Shown one piece after another: positions 1 through 7,714 of a stretch of 64,000 nt of DNA (position 1 is its first letter; each line of letters starts with the position of its first letter). The stretch is taken from NCBI GenBank assembly GCA_017404985.1, contig JAFRBK010000001.1:1-64000 (forward strand), written 5' to 3'. Source of the DNA: Clostridia bacterium. GTDB taxonomy: Bacteria; Bacillota; Clostridia; Christensenellales; Aristaeellaceae. Made by a program: the position numbers and the translations under genes. The notes below the pieces were generated by a model. It worked only from the letters and a program-made list of their open reading frames with translations. It made no database searches and was not told the origin of the DNA.

Positions 1-2
1 AA

Positions 3-113
3 AAACGCAGGCAGTTGGACGATAAAAAAGTGCTTGATGCCTATCATGCAGGCACCAAGACAGCAGATGAAATCGTAACTTTTATCCGTTCAACAGATAG
101 AGACAACGATTGA
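3..113 (+). CDS. C-terminal end of an unidentified protein (5' end outside the window)
   Basis: An open frame enters from the left edge and stops at 111-113, giving 36 residues that end in STDRDND. The stretch is acidic and helical-looking (for example AGTKTADEIVTFIR) and reads like a normal protein C-terminus. I do not recognise the family. It lies just upstream of sugar-nucleotide genes, so a carbohydrate role is possible but not shown. Confidence 0.4.
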   Translation, partial: KRRQLDDKKVLDAYHAGTKTADEIVTFIRSTDRDND

Positions 114-136
114 GGGTTAAAATTTTCAGGAAGTAA

Positions 137-535
137 AGGTATAAGGACCGCCTGCCGAAACCATGGCAGTTAAGGTGCGAACACTGGTACACAGAGTTCC
201 AGCGGGTTGAAGCCGGAGCGGAGGCATGGCGGAAGGGTGATATTGAAGAATACGGACGGCTGAGCTTCGCTTCGGGTTGGAGCAGCATCCACAACTGGGA
301 GTCCGGTGCTCCGGAGCAGATCAAGCTCTATGAAATCATGAGAGAGACAACGGGTATTTATGGCGGGCGGTTCTCGGGCGCGGGGTTCAAGGGCTGCTGC
401 ATGGCGTTGATTGATCCGGCGTATGAAGATCGTATCCGGGAAGAAGTGGAGCGGAAGTACCTGACGGCTTATCCGGAGATGAAGGGCAAGTACAGCTTCC
501 ATATCTGCGCGAGTGCCGACGGTGTGAGGGCATGA
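137..535 (+). pseudogene. Galactokinase / GHMP sugar kinase, C-terminal fragment
   Basis: Read from just after an in-frame stop at 134-136, this frame encodes about 132 residues matching the last third of galactokinase-type GHMP kinases. It has the region around FQRVEAGAEAW, SSIHNWESGAPEQIKLYEI, and the glycine-rich C-terminal motif GGRFSGAGFKGCCMAL, followed by the usual tail ending SADGVRA. The N-terminal signature and the ATP loop PxGxGLxSS are missing; a complete galactokinase has about 390-430 residues. A shorter reading could begin at ATG 338, but that splits the conserved block. It is therefore a 5'-truncated remnant. It sits 4 bases before a sugar nucleotidyltransferase, consistent with a former salvage operon (kinase plus nucleotidyltransferase). 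Confidence 0.75.
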
Positions 536-539
536 GAAG

Positions 540-1268
540 ATGAAGTGTGTAATACTGGCTGCCGGGTATGCTACGCGGCTTTATCCATTAACCGAAAACT
601 TCCCGAAACCGCTCCTGAAAGTTCAGGGGAAACCGATCCTGGATTGGCTCATCGAAGACATCGGCAACGCAGTGGATGAGTTTATTGTCATCAGCAACCA
701 TCGATTTGCAAGCATCTTTGAAGAATGGCGTAAGGGCAGGGCTGAGAAGATCATCGTGCTTGATGACGGGACGGAGAGCAACGAGACGCGGCTCGGCGCG
801 GTCAAGGACGTGCAGTTTGCGATCGAAAAGCTGGGGCTCTCCGATGACCTGCTTGTGATCGCCGGGGATAATCTGCTGGATTTCAGCTTGCAATCCTTTA
901 TTGCGTACTTTCACGAGAAGCAAACCACAGTCATTATGCGGTATTATGAGCCGAGCGTGGAGAAGCTTCACAAAACGGGCGTTGCTGTGGTGGACGAGAA
1001 CGACAAGATTCTGGAGATGGAGGAGAAGCCGGTGGAACCGAAGTCCCATTGGTGCACTCCGCCGTTTTATATCTACCGCGCTTCTGACGTGCATCTCGTC
1101 CAGACCGGCATAGAATCCGGCTGCGGAACGGATGCACCGGGCTCCTTCATTGCATGGCTGTCAACACAGACAACCGTTCATGCTTTTGAAATGCCAGGGA
1201 AACGGTATGATATTGGAAATCTGGCTTCCTATGAAGATGTACAGAAAAATTACAAAGGGATTGGTTGA
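540..1268 (+). CDS. Sugar-1-phosphate nucleotidyltransferase
   Basis: This 242-residue protein is of the NTP_transferase family, which couples a sugar 1-phosphate to an NTP to give an NDP-sugar and pyrophosphate. The N-terminus carries the nucleotide-binding signature [20 protein letters not shown] (residues 6-25) with the conserved Arg and Lys. GDNLL near residue 110 fits the metal-binding Asp region. The specific sugar cannot be read from sequence; single-domain proteins of this length act on glucose-, mannose-, heptose- or phosphocholine-type substrates. It follows the kinase remnant by 4 bases and is followed by a UDP-sugar dehydrogenase, so the group probably made activated sugars for surface polysaccharide. 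Confidence 0.85.
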   Translation: MKCVILAAGYATRLYPLTENFPKPLLKVQGKPILDWLIEDIGNAVDEFIVISNHRFASIFEEWRKGRAEKIIVLDDGTESNETRLGAVKDVQFAIEKLGLSDDLLVIAGDNLLDFSLQSFIAYFHEKQTTVIMRYYEPSVEKLHKTGVAVVDENDKILEMEEKPVEPKSHWCTPPFYIYRASDVHLVQTGIESGCGTDAPGSFIAWLSTQTTVHAFEMPGKRYDIGNLASYEDVQKNYKGIG

Positions 1269-1270
1269 TT

Positions 1271-2512
1271 ATGCGGGACTTCGAAAACCTGAAAATTGCA
1301 ATTGCCGGGACGGGATATGTGGGGCTTTCAATAGCGGTTCTTCTGGCACAACACCATGACGTCACAGCAGTCGATATCGTGCCGGAGAAGGTTGAACTGA
1401 TCAATCAGAAACGGTCGCCCATTCAGGACGAGTATGTTGAGAAGTATCTGGCGGAGAAGGAGCTTCGGTTAACCGCTACCACGGATGGCGCAAGCGCCTA
1501 TTCCGATGCCGATTTTGTGGTTATTGCTGCACCGACAAACTACGATCCGCAGAAGAACTTCTTTGATACCAGCGCTGTTGAAACAGTCATATCATTCGTT
1601 CAATCCGTTAACCCATCGGCAATCATGGTGATCAAGTCCACCATTCCCGTTGGCTATACCAGGCATGTTCGGGAGAAGATGGGGACGCAGAATATCCTTT
1701 TCAGCCCGGAATTTCTGAGGGAATCAAAGGCTCTGTATGACAATCTGTATCCGAGCCGGATCATCGTGGGATGTGATGAGGGGACACGGGAAACCGCGGA
1801 AGTGTTCGCACGGCTCCTGCAGGAAGGTGCGGAGAAGAAAGATGTTCCCACTCTCTTCATGGGTTTTACAGAAGCAGAGGCTGTTAAGCTCTTTGCCAAC
1901 ACGTACCTCGCTCTTCGGGTCAGCTATTTCAATGAGCTGGATACTTATGCGGAGCTGAAAGGTTTGGATTCCAGGGCGATCATTGACGGCGTATGCCTGG
2001 ATCCGAGAATCGGAAGCCATTACAATAATCCAAGCTTTGGATACGGCGGATACTGCCTTCCTAAGGATACGAAGCAATTGCTGGCCAATTTTGAGAATGT
2101 GCCGGAGACCCTGATCCATGCCATCGTGGAGAGCAACCGAACGCGGAAGGACCATATCGCTGACCGCGTGCTGGAGAAGGCTGGGTATTACACGGCGAAC
2201 AGCATGTGGAACGCGGCGAAGGAGCGGCCGATTACGGTCGGGGTATACCGCCTGACCATGAAGGCTAACAGCGATAATTTCAGACAGAGCAGCATCCAGG
2301 GGGTTATGAAGAGAATTAAGGCGAAGGGGGCTACAGTGATTATTTATGAGCCGACGCTGGAGGACGGAAGCACGTTCTTCGGGAGTTTGGTGGTGAATGA
2401 TATTGAACGATTCAAGAAAAGCTGTGATGCGATTATTGCGAACAGATATGATGCTGTTTTGGATGATGTGGAGGGGAAGGTTTATACGAGGGATTTGTTC
2501 AGGCGGGATTGA
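1271..2512 (+). CDS. ugd: UDP-glucose 6-dehydrogenase family protein
   Basis: This protein of about 413 residues belongs to the UDP-glucose/GDP-mannose dehydrogenase family, which oxidises the C6 alcohol of an NDP-sugar to a carboxylate with two NAD+. Visible features are the Rossmann motif [10 protein letters not shown], the substrate loop FSPEFLRES, and the catalytic-cysteine motif [13 protein letters not shown]-terminal UDP-binding domain contains the [19 protein letters not shown] segment. A TTG at 1265 gives two more residues, but ATG 1271 is preferred. It follows the nucleotidyltransferase stop by two bases, so the two are probably co-transcribed. Its 3' end, including the stop codon, lies inside a 21-bp direct repeat that recurs at 5854-5874. 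UDP-glucose is the most likely substrate. Confidence 0.9.
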   Translation: MRDFENLKIAIAGTGYVGLSIAVLLAQHHDVTAVDIVPEKVELINQKRSPIQDEYVEKYLAEKELRLTATTDGASAYSDADFVVIAAPTNYDPQKNFFDTSAVETVISFVQSVNPSAIMVIKSTIPVGYTRHVREKMGTQNILFSPEFLRESKALYDNLYPSRIIVGCDEGTRETAEVFARLLQEGAEKKDVPTLFMGFTEAEAVKLFANTYLALRVSYFNELDTYAELKGLDSRAIIDGVCLDPRIGSHYNNPSFGYGGYCLPKDTKQLLANFENVPETLIHAIVESNRTRKDHIADRVLEKAGYYTANSMWNAAKERPITVGVYRLTMKANSDNFRQSSIQGVMKRIKAKGATVIIYEPTLEDGSTFFGSLVVNDIERFKKSCDAIIANRYDAVLDDVEGKVYTRDLFRRD

Positions 2513-2516
2513 TTTT
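2496..2516 (+). repeat. 21-bp direct repeat, left copy (3' end of ugd)
   Basis: The 21 bases from TGTTCAGGCG to TTGATTTT, covering the last codons and stop of ugd, occur identically at 5854-5874. The two copies bracket the segment holding the VapBC-like pair, the rmlD remnant, the nuclease and the HigBA-like pair. The flanking bases differ on both sides of both copies. Confidence 0.85.
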
Positions 2517-2643
2517 TTGAAAAAGTCAGGAAAATGAGGAGAATGGAATACGGTTTTTGGGGGATACTGTATCCAAGATGGATGAAAACCAGTTGATAAT
2601 CATTTGTTTACGTTGTAAAATATGTCCGGGGAGGTGGAATGGT

Positions 2644-2898
2644 ATGACCGTTCACGAAAGGGCATATAGCCTGATTGACCAACTTAGCGAAGATGATGTT
2701 CAGGCGGTAATTCAGGTCATGATCAGGTTGCTTCCAACTGTGAAGGAAGAGAAAAAAGAGACATTGTCTGATTCGCTTTCTCCTAAAATGAAAGCATTTA
2801 TGCGGATGGAGCAGTTGAGAAAAATATCCGCCCAGTATGATATTTCGGAAGCACAAAGAGCTAAGGCTATGGAAGAGAAGTATGGTGCTGCTATATAA
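2644..2898 (+). CDS. Putative antitoxin of a VapBC-like pair
   Basis: This is a small charged protein of 84 residues beginning MTVHERAYSLIDQLSEDDV. I chose ATG 2644 because GGGGAGG lies a few bases upstream; a TTG at 2557 would add 29 unconvincing residues. The C-terminal half (MKAFMRMEQLRKISAQYDIS) is a predicted helical, basic/acidic tail of the kind that wraps a toxin. No ribbon-helix-helix or AbrB motif is obvious by eye, so the assignment as antitoxin rests mainly on the PIN-domain gene that starts 12 bases after its stop. Confidence 0.65.
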   Translation: MTVHERAYSLIDQLSEDDVQAVIQVMIRLLPTVKEEKKETLSDSLSPKMKAFMRMEQLRKISAQYDISEAQRAKAMEEKYGAAI

Positions 2899-2910
2899 AG
2901 GGGATTGTGA

Positions 2911-3360
2911 ATGAAAGTATTGATTGATACCAATATTGCGCTGACTTATCTGTCTGGGCGAGAAGATACCTATGCAAAAGAGGCACGAGACATCATGATG
3001 ATGTGTGCAAAGGAAGAAATAGATGGTGCATTGGCTTTTCATTCTCTGTCAATCATCTGGTATCATACGCGGTATATGCCGGACGAGATCAGAAGAGACT
3101 GGATTCGGCAACTGTGTGATGTCCTGACTATTACAGGTGCAGACAATGAGGCGATTCTTGAAGCAATTTCCGATGTGTATTTCGAGGATTTTGAGGATGC
3201 AATGCAGGATCGTTGTGCTGTTTCATTCAACGCAAACTATATTGTGACTGCTAACATCAAGGATTTCAAGGACCATAGCATTATTCCCGCGTTAACACCG
3301 ACGGAGTTGCTGGAGAAAGTGGCAGAGAATCAGAAATCTGTATCTTCCGATAGCGTATAG
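2911..3360 (+). CDS. PIN-domain toxin (VapC-like)
   Basis: This 149-residue protein is of the PIN-domain family, Mg2+-dependent RNases that usually cut tRNA, rRNA or mRNA when freed from their antitoxin. The opening MKVLIDTNIALTYL carries the first catalytic Asp and the conserved Asn. FEDFEDAMQ supplies central acidic residues, and NYIVTANIKDF is the usual C-terminal motif. All four acidic positions seem present, so it should be active. The gene is just downstream of a small putative antitoxin with a GGGGATTG ribosome site. Together they form a type II toxin-antitoxin module within the segment bounded by the 21-bp repeats. Confidence 0.8.
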   Translation: MKVLIDTNIALTYLSGREDTYAKEARDIMMMCAKEEIDGALAFHSLSIIWYHTRYMPDEIRRDWIRQLCDVLTITGADNEAILEAISDVYFEDFEDAMQDRCAVSFNANYIVTANIKDFKDHSIIPALTPTELLEKVAENQKSVSSDSV

Positions 3361-3370
3361 GATTACTGGT

Positions 3371-3547
3371 ATGGATATGAAAGTCAATCGTGTTTCCACT
3401 GCGGAGTATGGGCTTTCCAAGGCTGCCCGTCTGTTCAATTCGAGGGTGGATAAATCGAAAATGATTAAGGCGGGGTTCAGGACGCTTCCGGATTGGAACG
3501 ATGCTTTCAGGCGGTATATTGATGAGGCGAGACTGGGGAAGGGTTGA
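3371..3547 (+). pseudogene. dTDP-4-dehydrorhamnose reductase (RmlD/RfbD), C-terminal fragment
   Basis: A 58-codon frame from ATG 3371 reads MDMKVNRVSTAEYGLSKAAR, then LFNSRVDKSKMIKAGF and LPDWNDAFRRYIDEARLGKG. This matches the C-terminal end of RmlD proteins (consensus TTAEYG..ARRP.NSRLDKSKL...GF..LP.W.DAL.RYL), so I read it as an orphan 3' piece of a roughly 285-residue reductase. No NAD-binding part exists upstream; that DNA is occupied by the PIN toxin gene. The fragment could in principle be translated but would lack the catalytic domain. It supports the view that a rhamnose/polysaccharide locus was overwritten by the toxin-antitoxin DNA. Confidence 0.65.
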
Positions 3548-3583
3548 AAACAGAGTAGTAATGAAGAGCTGAATTTAAGATAA

Positions 3584-5095
3584 ATGGGGGAAACAAAGAC
3601 TAAAGAAGAAAAGGGTGAAATGCAAATAGAGCTTCAAGAGATAATTGACAATTATTCAAAATCGATCATTCAGTCTGAAGCGGAAGTTGAGTCCAAGCTC
3701 CTTGTGCCACTCATAGAATACCTCGGTTATCCTTCTGAGTTTCGTGCAGAACAGTTTCCAGTTCATGGATTTCAAGGAAGAAAAAAACTACCTCCTACAT
3801 CGGCTGATTTTCTTCTGTTTGATGATCGGAACTTTGCAAACCATAAAAAGTTTACTCAGAAGAATAATGATTGGGTTCAGAACCATAGCCTCCTAGTTGT
3901 TGAAGCAAAGAAACCTGGTTACATGCCAGATGTAATGGGCCAAGCACAATATTACTCTCATTGGACAAAGTCTATCGCATATATTGTTACTGATGGTGAA
4001 ATTATCAAAGGTTACTATTGTAATCCACTTTCATCTGATTGTGCATTCTTAGATTGCTCGGTACGTGAATTACCATATCACGATGAGATAAAGAACTTTT
4101 CATTCAAGAGAATCAAGACGATAAAGGAAATAGATTTCACGAAAGAAATTGAGAAACGAATCGATATAGATCAAATAAATGAGAAAGAACTTCAAACAAA
4201 GGAAGTGTCTTTGCCGGTTGAACTGATCGATTATATGCGAATAGTACTTGAGGATAGAACAAATGGTTTAGATGATCAAAAAGTTGTGGAAACGTATATG
4301 TTAAGTGGATATTTATCTTCTGAAGGTAGATTTGCGGAACCGAGGTATATTCTCGGAATACCTGAAGCCACATCGAATCCTCAAGATACTATTCTATATA
4401 TCGACGGCGGACTTATTCCATTCATGAAGGGAAAAATAATACATTATTATAGCATTCTTGGAGTGAATAGAATAGTTTTTGAAAATGAAAACATTTTTAT
4501 AGAGATGCTCTGCATATGTGATACGATAATTGGAATAAAAATGGGATTTCACGTTCAGGATTATTGTGTTTCAACGAGAGCATATAATTTGCGACGCGTA
4601 AAACAGGCATTTGATGCAGAACGAATAACAATGCGGACATTGAACAATAACAATGCAATCGATATCGATTTCAGATTATTTGGGGGAAAAACCGAACACA
4701 ATATAGCACAAGAGCGGAAGATAGACTATTGGATTGAACGGATGGAGCAACTTAAGATTATTGAGGAGTACTATGAGATAGAGTTTTCTCTTCGTCCGGG
4801 ACTAAATAGTACTGAAACTGCTGAACTCTATAATGCAGTAGATACTGTTTACGATGGATTAGCAAAACGAAGGAATATATTCTTTGGGAATGAAACTGAG
4901 AAGTTTTTTTCTGAGAACCGTCCAGATGAGATGATAACAATTGATTGTGCAGATTTTAAAAGAATCAAATGGAAGAATCTGATTATACATAATTACTGTT
5001 TTATTCCTAATAAGATTAGTATTATTCCGAAAGGACAGAACGAAATTGATGTTTCCGTTGAATTTATCGCGGAAAAAGAAGAAGGGAATGGATAA
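3584..5095 (+). CDS. HsdR-N-like PD-(D/E)xK nuclease domain protein, AT-rich
   Basis: This protein of about 503 residues has an N-terminal 160 residues resembling the type I restriction HsdR_N fold. It has VESKLLVPLIEYLGYP, the region RAEQFPVHGFQGRKKLP, then ADFLLFDD and LLVVEAKKPG, the latter two matching the D...ExK active site. A QAQYYSHWTK block and a VTDGEIIKGYY strand follow. There is no DEAD helicase part, so it is not a complete HsdR. Residues about 190-500 are of unknown family. The gene is clearly more AT-rich than the chromosomal genes around it, which suggests recent transfer. Start is uncertain: ATG 3584 lacks a clear ribosome site, and ATG 3620 has AAGGG just before it. It sits among toxin-antitoxin genes, so a defence role is plausible but unproven. 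Confidence 0.7.
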   Translation: MGETKTKEEKGEMQIELQEIIDNYSKSIIQSEAEVESKLLVPLIEYLGYPSEFRAEQFPVHGFQGRKKLPPTSADFLLFDDRNFANHKKFTQKNNDWVQNHSLLVVEAKKPGYMPDVMGQAQYYSHWTKSIAYIVTDGEIIKGYYCNPLSSDCAFLDCSVRELPYHDEIKNFSFKRIKTIKEIDFTKEIEKRIDIDQINEKELQTKEVSLPVELIDYMRIVLEDRTNGLDDQKVVETYMLSGYLSSEGRFAEPRYILGIPEATSNPQDTILYIDGGLIPFMKGKIIHYYSILGVNRIVFENENIFIEMLCICDTIIGIKMGFHVQDYCVSTRAYNLRRVKQAFDAERITMRTLNNNNAIDIDFRLFGGKTEHNIAQERKIDYWIERMEQLKIIEEYYEIEFSLRPGLNSTETAELYNAVDTVYDGLAKRRNIFFGNETEKFFSENRPDEMITIDCADFKRIKWKNLIIHNYCFIPNKISIIPKGQNEIDVSVEFIAEKEEGNG

Positions 5096-5191
5096 AAAGA
5101 TTTGGTTTTCAGATGAAATGTGATATTTCGGCTGTTAAACGAAGGGTTGCAGGAGCCGCTATGTGGGCGAGGACGGCCGGACAGGGAACTG

Positions 5192-5488
5192 TCATGATTC
5201 TGAAACAGGTACGATTTTTACGGTGAGACCTAAGGGGCGGAGAACCTTTATCAGTGTATTTACCTGAGGACTTGTTGCCCCTTTTTCCATACGCGCAATG
5301 ACCGGTTGAGAAACACCACTTAGTTCCTCAAGCCGCTTTTGAGAGATGCCTTGTTTATGACGTGCTTCGATAAGCTCGCTCATCAATGCAGCACTGGTCT
5401 CGATTTCGACAATTTCCTCAGGAGTAAAGAGTTCTTTCTTTACATCTTCCCAGCTGTCGCCAATGGCGCTGTTATTAATCTGTTTCAT
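5192..5488 (-). CDS. XRE-family antitoxin (HigA-like)
   Basis: This 98-residue protein has a Cro/C1-type helix-turn-helix at about residues 35-90: LIEARHKQGISQKRLEELSG, then VSQPVIARMEKGATSP. The N-terminal arm, with WEDVKKELFTPEEIVEIE, is typical of HigA-like antitoxins whose partner is encoded upstream. It follows the HigB-like gene on the minus strand with a 4-base gap, giving the toxin-first order usual for higBA. It should repress the shared promoter and neutralise the toxin. It looks intact. Confidence 0.85.
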   Translation of the reverse strand: MKQINNSAIGDSWEDVKKELFTPEEIVEIETSAALMSELIEARHKQGISQKRLEELSGVSQPVIARMEKGATSPQVNTLIKVLRPLGLTVKIVPVSES

Positions 5489-5492
5489 TATA

Positions 5493-5783
5493 TTAATCCT
5501 CCCTTAATCCTTTCTCGCGAAGATCTTTGACTTCACGAATCGCCTGATCAATCTCTCGTTGTGGCGTCTTTTGTGTTTTCTTTGGGAAGGCATGGAGGAG
5601 ATTAATCTTGTCAATGTAGTTCTTGTTGAGGGCAAAACCGTCTTTAGCAAGAAGTTGGATATAACTTGCTATCTGCTTCGCTTGAATCCTCGCAGTTTTC
5701 CCTTTCTGATTTTGAATTTTCTTGATGTATTCCTTTGCCGGTTGGACACCGGATGGATCCTTATAAAACCTGATGTCATGCAA
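5493..5783 (-). CDS. HigB/RelE-like toxin with an internal deletion
   Basis: This 96-residue protein belongs to the phage-derived Gp49-like / HigB group of ribosome-dependent mRNA interferases. The start MHDIRFYKDPSGVQPAKEYI and the end PKKTQKTPQREIDQAI are conserved landmarks of the family. Intact members have about 110-120 residues. Between them they carry a block near the consensus G.IWELRP.R.RI.F, which forms the core strands and active-site Arg. Here NKNYIDKINLLHAFPKKT runs straight from one side of that block to the other, so about 20-25 residues appear to be missing in frame. The toxin is probably inactive although its XRE antitoxin is intact. Confidence 0.75.
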   Translation of the reverse strand: MHDIRFYKDPSGVQPAKEYIKKIQNQKGKTARIQAKQIASYIQLLAKDGFALNKNYIDKINLLHAFPKKTQKTPQREIDQAIREVKDLREKGLRED

Positions 5784-5853
5784 ATGACATACCCCCTTGT
5801 CGAATCAATAATAACTTATTAGTTATTATCAGTCAAGTGATTTTTACAAGAAG

Positions 5854-5874
5854 TGTTCAGGCGGGATTGATTTT
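5854..5874 (+). repeat. 21-bp direct repeat, right copy
   Basis: This is identical to 2496-2516, the last codons and stop of ugd. Here it lies between the promoter side of the HigB-like gene and the stop codon of hipA, whose last base overlaps the repeat. No coding use is evident for this copy, so it looks like a boundary left by insertion or recombination. Just before it, about 5805-5832, is an AT-rich palindromic stretch around AATAACTTATTAGTTATT, likely the higBA operator/promoter. Confidence 0.85.
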
Positions 5875-7130
5875 CATCTTTCAGAACAAATTGAAAATGC
5901 AGGCGCTACAGCCTCCTGAGAATCCCCTGAAATGCCGCAGGATTCGGCAATCGGCCTCCAACTGCGGCCGATTACCGAGAGGATATGTTTTGCTTCTTCC
6001 GCGGCTTTGTCTTTTTTCAGGCCAAAGAAGGAGGCTGCTTCAATGGCCAGATCCGGATCGATTCGGGATTCATTCAGTGTGACACACAGGGACAGGAAAT
6101 TTCCCTTTGGATTCGGGTTGACGTCAAACATGGGGGAAAGCCTCCAGCCATTGGGAGACAAGAGAAATCCATGATTCCGAAGATGATCGTCTGTATTTGA
6201 AACGGCCATGCTGAATACAATCCGCCGCCAGAGCTCCTTCAGGTCCGACCGGGCGGACGCACCATAGGAGGTCAGGAACTGCACCAGTTCCAGATAGCTG
6301 CTATTGGTTGAATCTCCATCTTTTTCTCCAAGCAGGGCGAGGGCGGAAGAAAAATGGACGCGGCGGTCGGCCTGGCGGTCGAACCGTTTCACAAGGAATG
6401 TGGATCCGGCATCCGAAAAACGTTCCAGCCTGGATTCCGGAACATTCAGCCGGCACATTTTTGCCAACTCATGGGTGACCTGCTCCCAGGCTCCGGAGTC
6501 ATATTGATCATGTTTGGAAGGGAACTTTGCGATCCACAGGGAATTATCCGGCGCCTTGACGGAGGCTTTCGGACGTGCGCCGCCGAGGGACGAGCCGGGC
6601 GCCAGCAGCATTTGAAGCCACCGATTGCTAAGGGTATCCGGATCTTTTTCAAATGCCAGAGACGCCGCTTCAAGGTTCCGGAGCGTTGTCCACGGGGGAG
6701 CGGCCATATCGCTGTCACAGGAGAGGAAGGGGCCGCCTTCCTGCAGGGAGAAGCGGAGAGCTCCCATTCTAGCTTCGTCATGAACGCCGAGGAGATAATC
6801 CGTTTCCAGAAGATTTCGGGGTTTTCTGTTTTCCTGCTTTGCCAGGATTTCTTCGCGGCGGTCCATCAGCAAACGCCCCCAGCGATCCGGGCAGGAGTCA
6901 GAGAGGATGCCGAACATGGGCTTATCCAATGGAGTGAATTGCCGACCGCTGAAGAGCTGAAGATCCGGATCCAGAGCCAAAAGCCCGGGATGGTTGGACA
7001 GCCAGGACGGAGAATACTCAAATGAAGTGATTTCCTTTCCCCGCAGGCTTTCGGCATACAGGCAGCCCATCAGAGACGGTTCGGATGCCATCCAGTTCTC
7101 ATAGACATAGATCTTTTTCGCGACAGCCAT
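5874..7130 (-). CDS. hipA: HipA-family Ser/Thr kinase toxin
   Basis: This 418-residue protein is of the HipA family. These kinases phosphorylate aminoacyl-tRNA synthetases (GltX in E. coli) and induce dormancy. The N-terminal subdomain is followed by SSLGGARPKASV (Gly-rich ATP contact), WIAKFPSKHD (Lys that binds ATP), the catalytic loop NTDDHLRNHGFL, and FDVNPNP (metal-binding Asp). All kinase landmarks are present, and length is normal for the family (about 410-440). Its start codon overlaps the stop of hipB by one base, so the two are translated together with the antitoxin first. The 3' end touches the right 21-bp repeat. Confidence 0.9.
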   Translation of the reverse strand: MAVAKKIYVYENWMASEPSLMGCLYAESLRGKEITSFEYSPSWLSNHPGLLALDPDLQLFSGRQFTPLDKPMFGILSDSCPDRWGRLLMDRREEILAKQENRKPRNLLETDYLLGVHDEARMGALRFSLQEGGPFLSCDSDMAAPPWTTLRNLEAASLAFEKDPDTLSNRWLQMLLAPGSSLGGARPKASVKAPDNSLWIAKFPSKHDQYDSGAWEQVTHELAKMCRLNVPESRLERFSDAGSTFLVKRFDRQADRRVHFSSALALLGEKDGDSTNSSYLELVQFLTSYGASARSDLKELWRRIVFSMAVSNTDDHLRNHGFLLSPNGWRLSPMFDVNPNPKGNFLSLCVTLNESRIDPDLAIEAASFFGLKKDKAAEEAKHILSVIGRSWRPIAESCGISGDSQEAVAPAFSICSER

Positions 7131-7462
7131 TACCAGGTTTCCTTTCTGTTGACACGGGGAGCACGAAGGCGCTGCGGGAGATCCAGATCCTGCAGTTTCC
7201 TTCCGAGTTCATCATCTTTCGCAATCAGCAGCAAATCCTGTTCCAGTCCGCCCAGGGCGTGCAGGACTGCTGCATAGGCTCCGATGGCGACAGAAGGGGA
7301 GCCTTTTTCAATGGCAGTCAGGGTCTGGCGGGAAATATATGCGCGATCAGCGACCAATTCAGAGGGCAGATGCCTCCGCAGGCGTGCAAGGCGGATCTGT
7401 TCGCCCATCTGGGATAAGAGACTCTGGGTTTGAGGGAGCACTGAAACTGCTTTGCGGCCCAT
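7130..7462 (-). CDS. hipB: HipB-like XRE antitoxin
   Basis: This 110-residue protein carries a helix-turn-helix at about residues 18-75 (IRLARLRRHLPSELVADRAY, ISRQTLTAIEKGSPSV). HipB proteins bind HipA and repress the hipBA promoter. The C-terminal 35 residues are longer than in E. coli HipB (88 residues) and are rich in charged residues. It lies directly upstream of hipA with a one-base overlap, and the upstream DNA holds the AAAAGCGAAAAGACTCGATG motif that recurs upstream of another antitoxin gene here. Confidence 0.85.
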   Translation of the reverse strand: MGRKAVSVLPQTQSLLSQMGEQIRLARLRRHLPSELVADRAYISRQTLTAIEKGSPSVAIGAYAAVLHALGGLEQDLLLIAKDDELGRKLQDLDLPQRLRAPRVNRKETW

Positions 7463-7579
7463 ATTGAATACCTCCGATGGGGATGATTACAAGTGAAATT
7501 ATATTGCACAGAATGGGGTAATGTCAATAAATTTGAGCGTTAAAATCGTGAGAAGGAACGTTCATCAACAGACTTCATC

Positions 7580-7601
7580 AAAAAGCGAAAAGACTCGATG
7601 A
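7580..7601. repeat. Motif shared with 11613-11634, upstream of hipB
   Basis: A 22-base stretch beginning AAAAGCGAAAAGACTCGATG recurs at 11613-11634 with two differences. Each copy lies roughly 90-140 bases upstream of an antitoxin gene on the minus strand (hipB here, the Phd-type gene there). It could be a shared regulatory site, or the edge of a recombined cassette. Confidence 0.5.
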
Positions 7602-7632
7602 TATGAAAAAAGAGCGTAAAACGACGGCTGGA

Positions 7633-7714
7633 TACGATTGCCCTGCGTTAACGCCTGAGAGAACTGCAAAGTTCAAACCGTTTGCATATGCAAGACCCCG
7701 CTCAGGAGCAGAGA
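7633..7714 (+). repeat. 82-bp direct repeat, copy 1 (truncates the BRO-N gene)
   Basis: Bases 7633-7714 repeat 9509-9590 in the same orientation with a single mismatch (A at 7704, G at 9580). Copy 2 is coding on the plus strand inside the 9140-9640 gene. Copy 1 is read antisense as the last 13 codons and stop of the BRO-N gene. Copy 1 thus looks like a transplanted scrap. Confidence 0.9.

Noticed and set aside
5113..5226. 37-codon frame (starts MKCDISAVKRRVAG) between the nuclease and the HigA-like gene
   Set aside because: No ribosome site or known similarity, and it overlaps the end of the XRE gene on the other strand.
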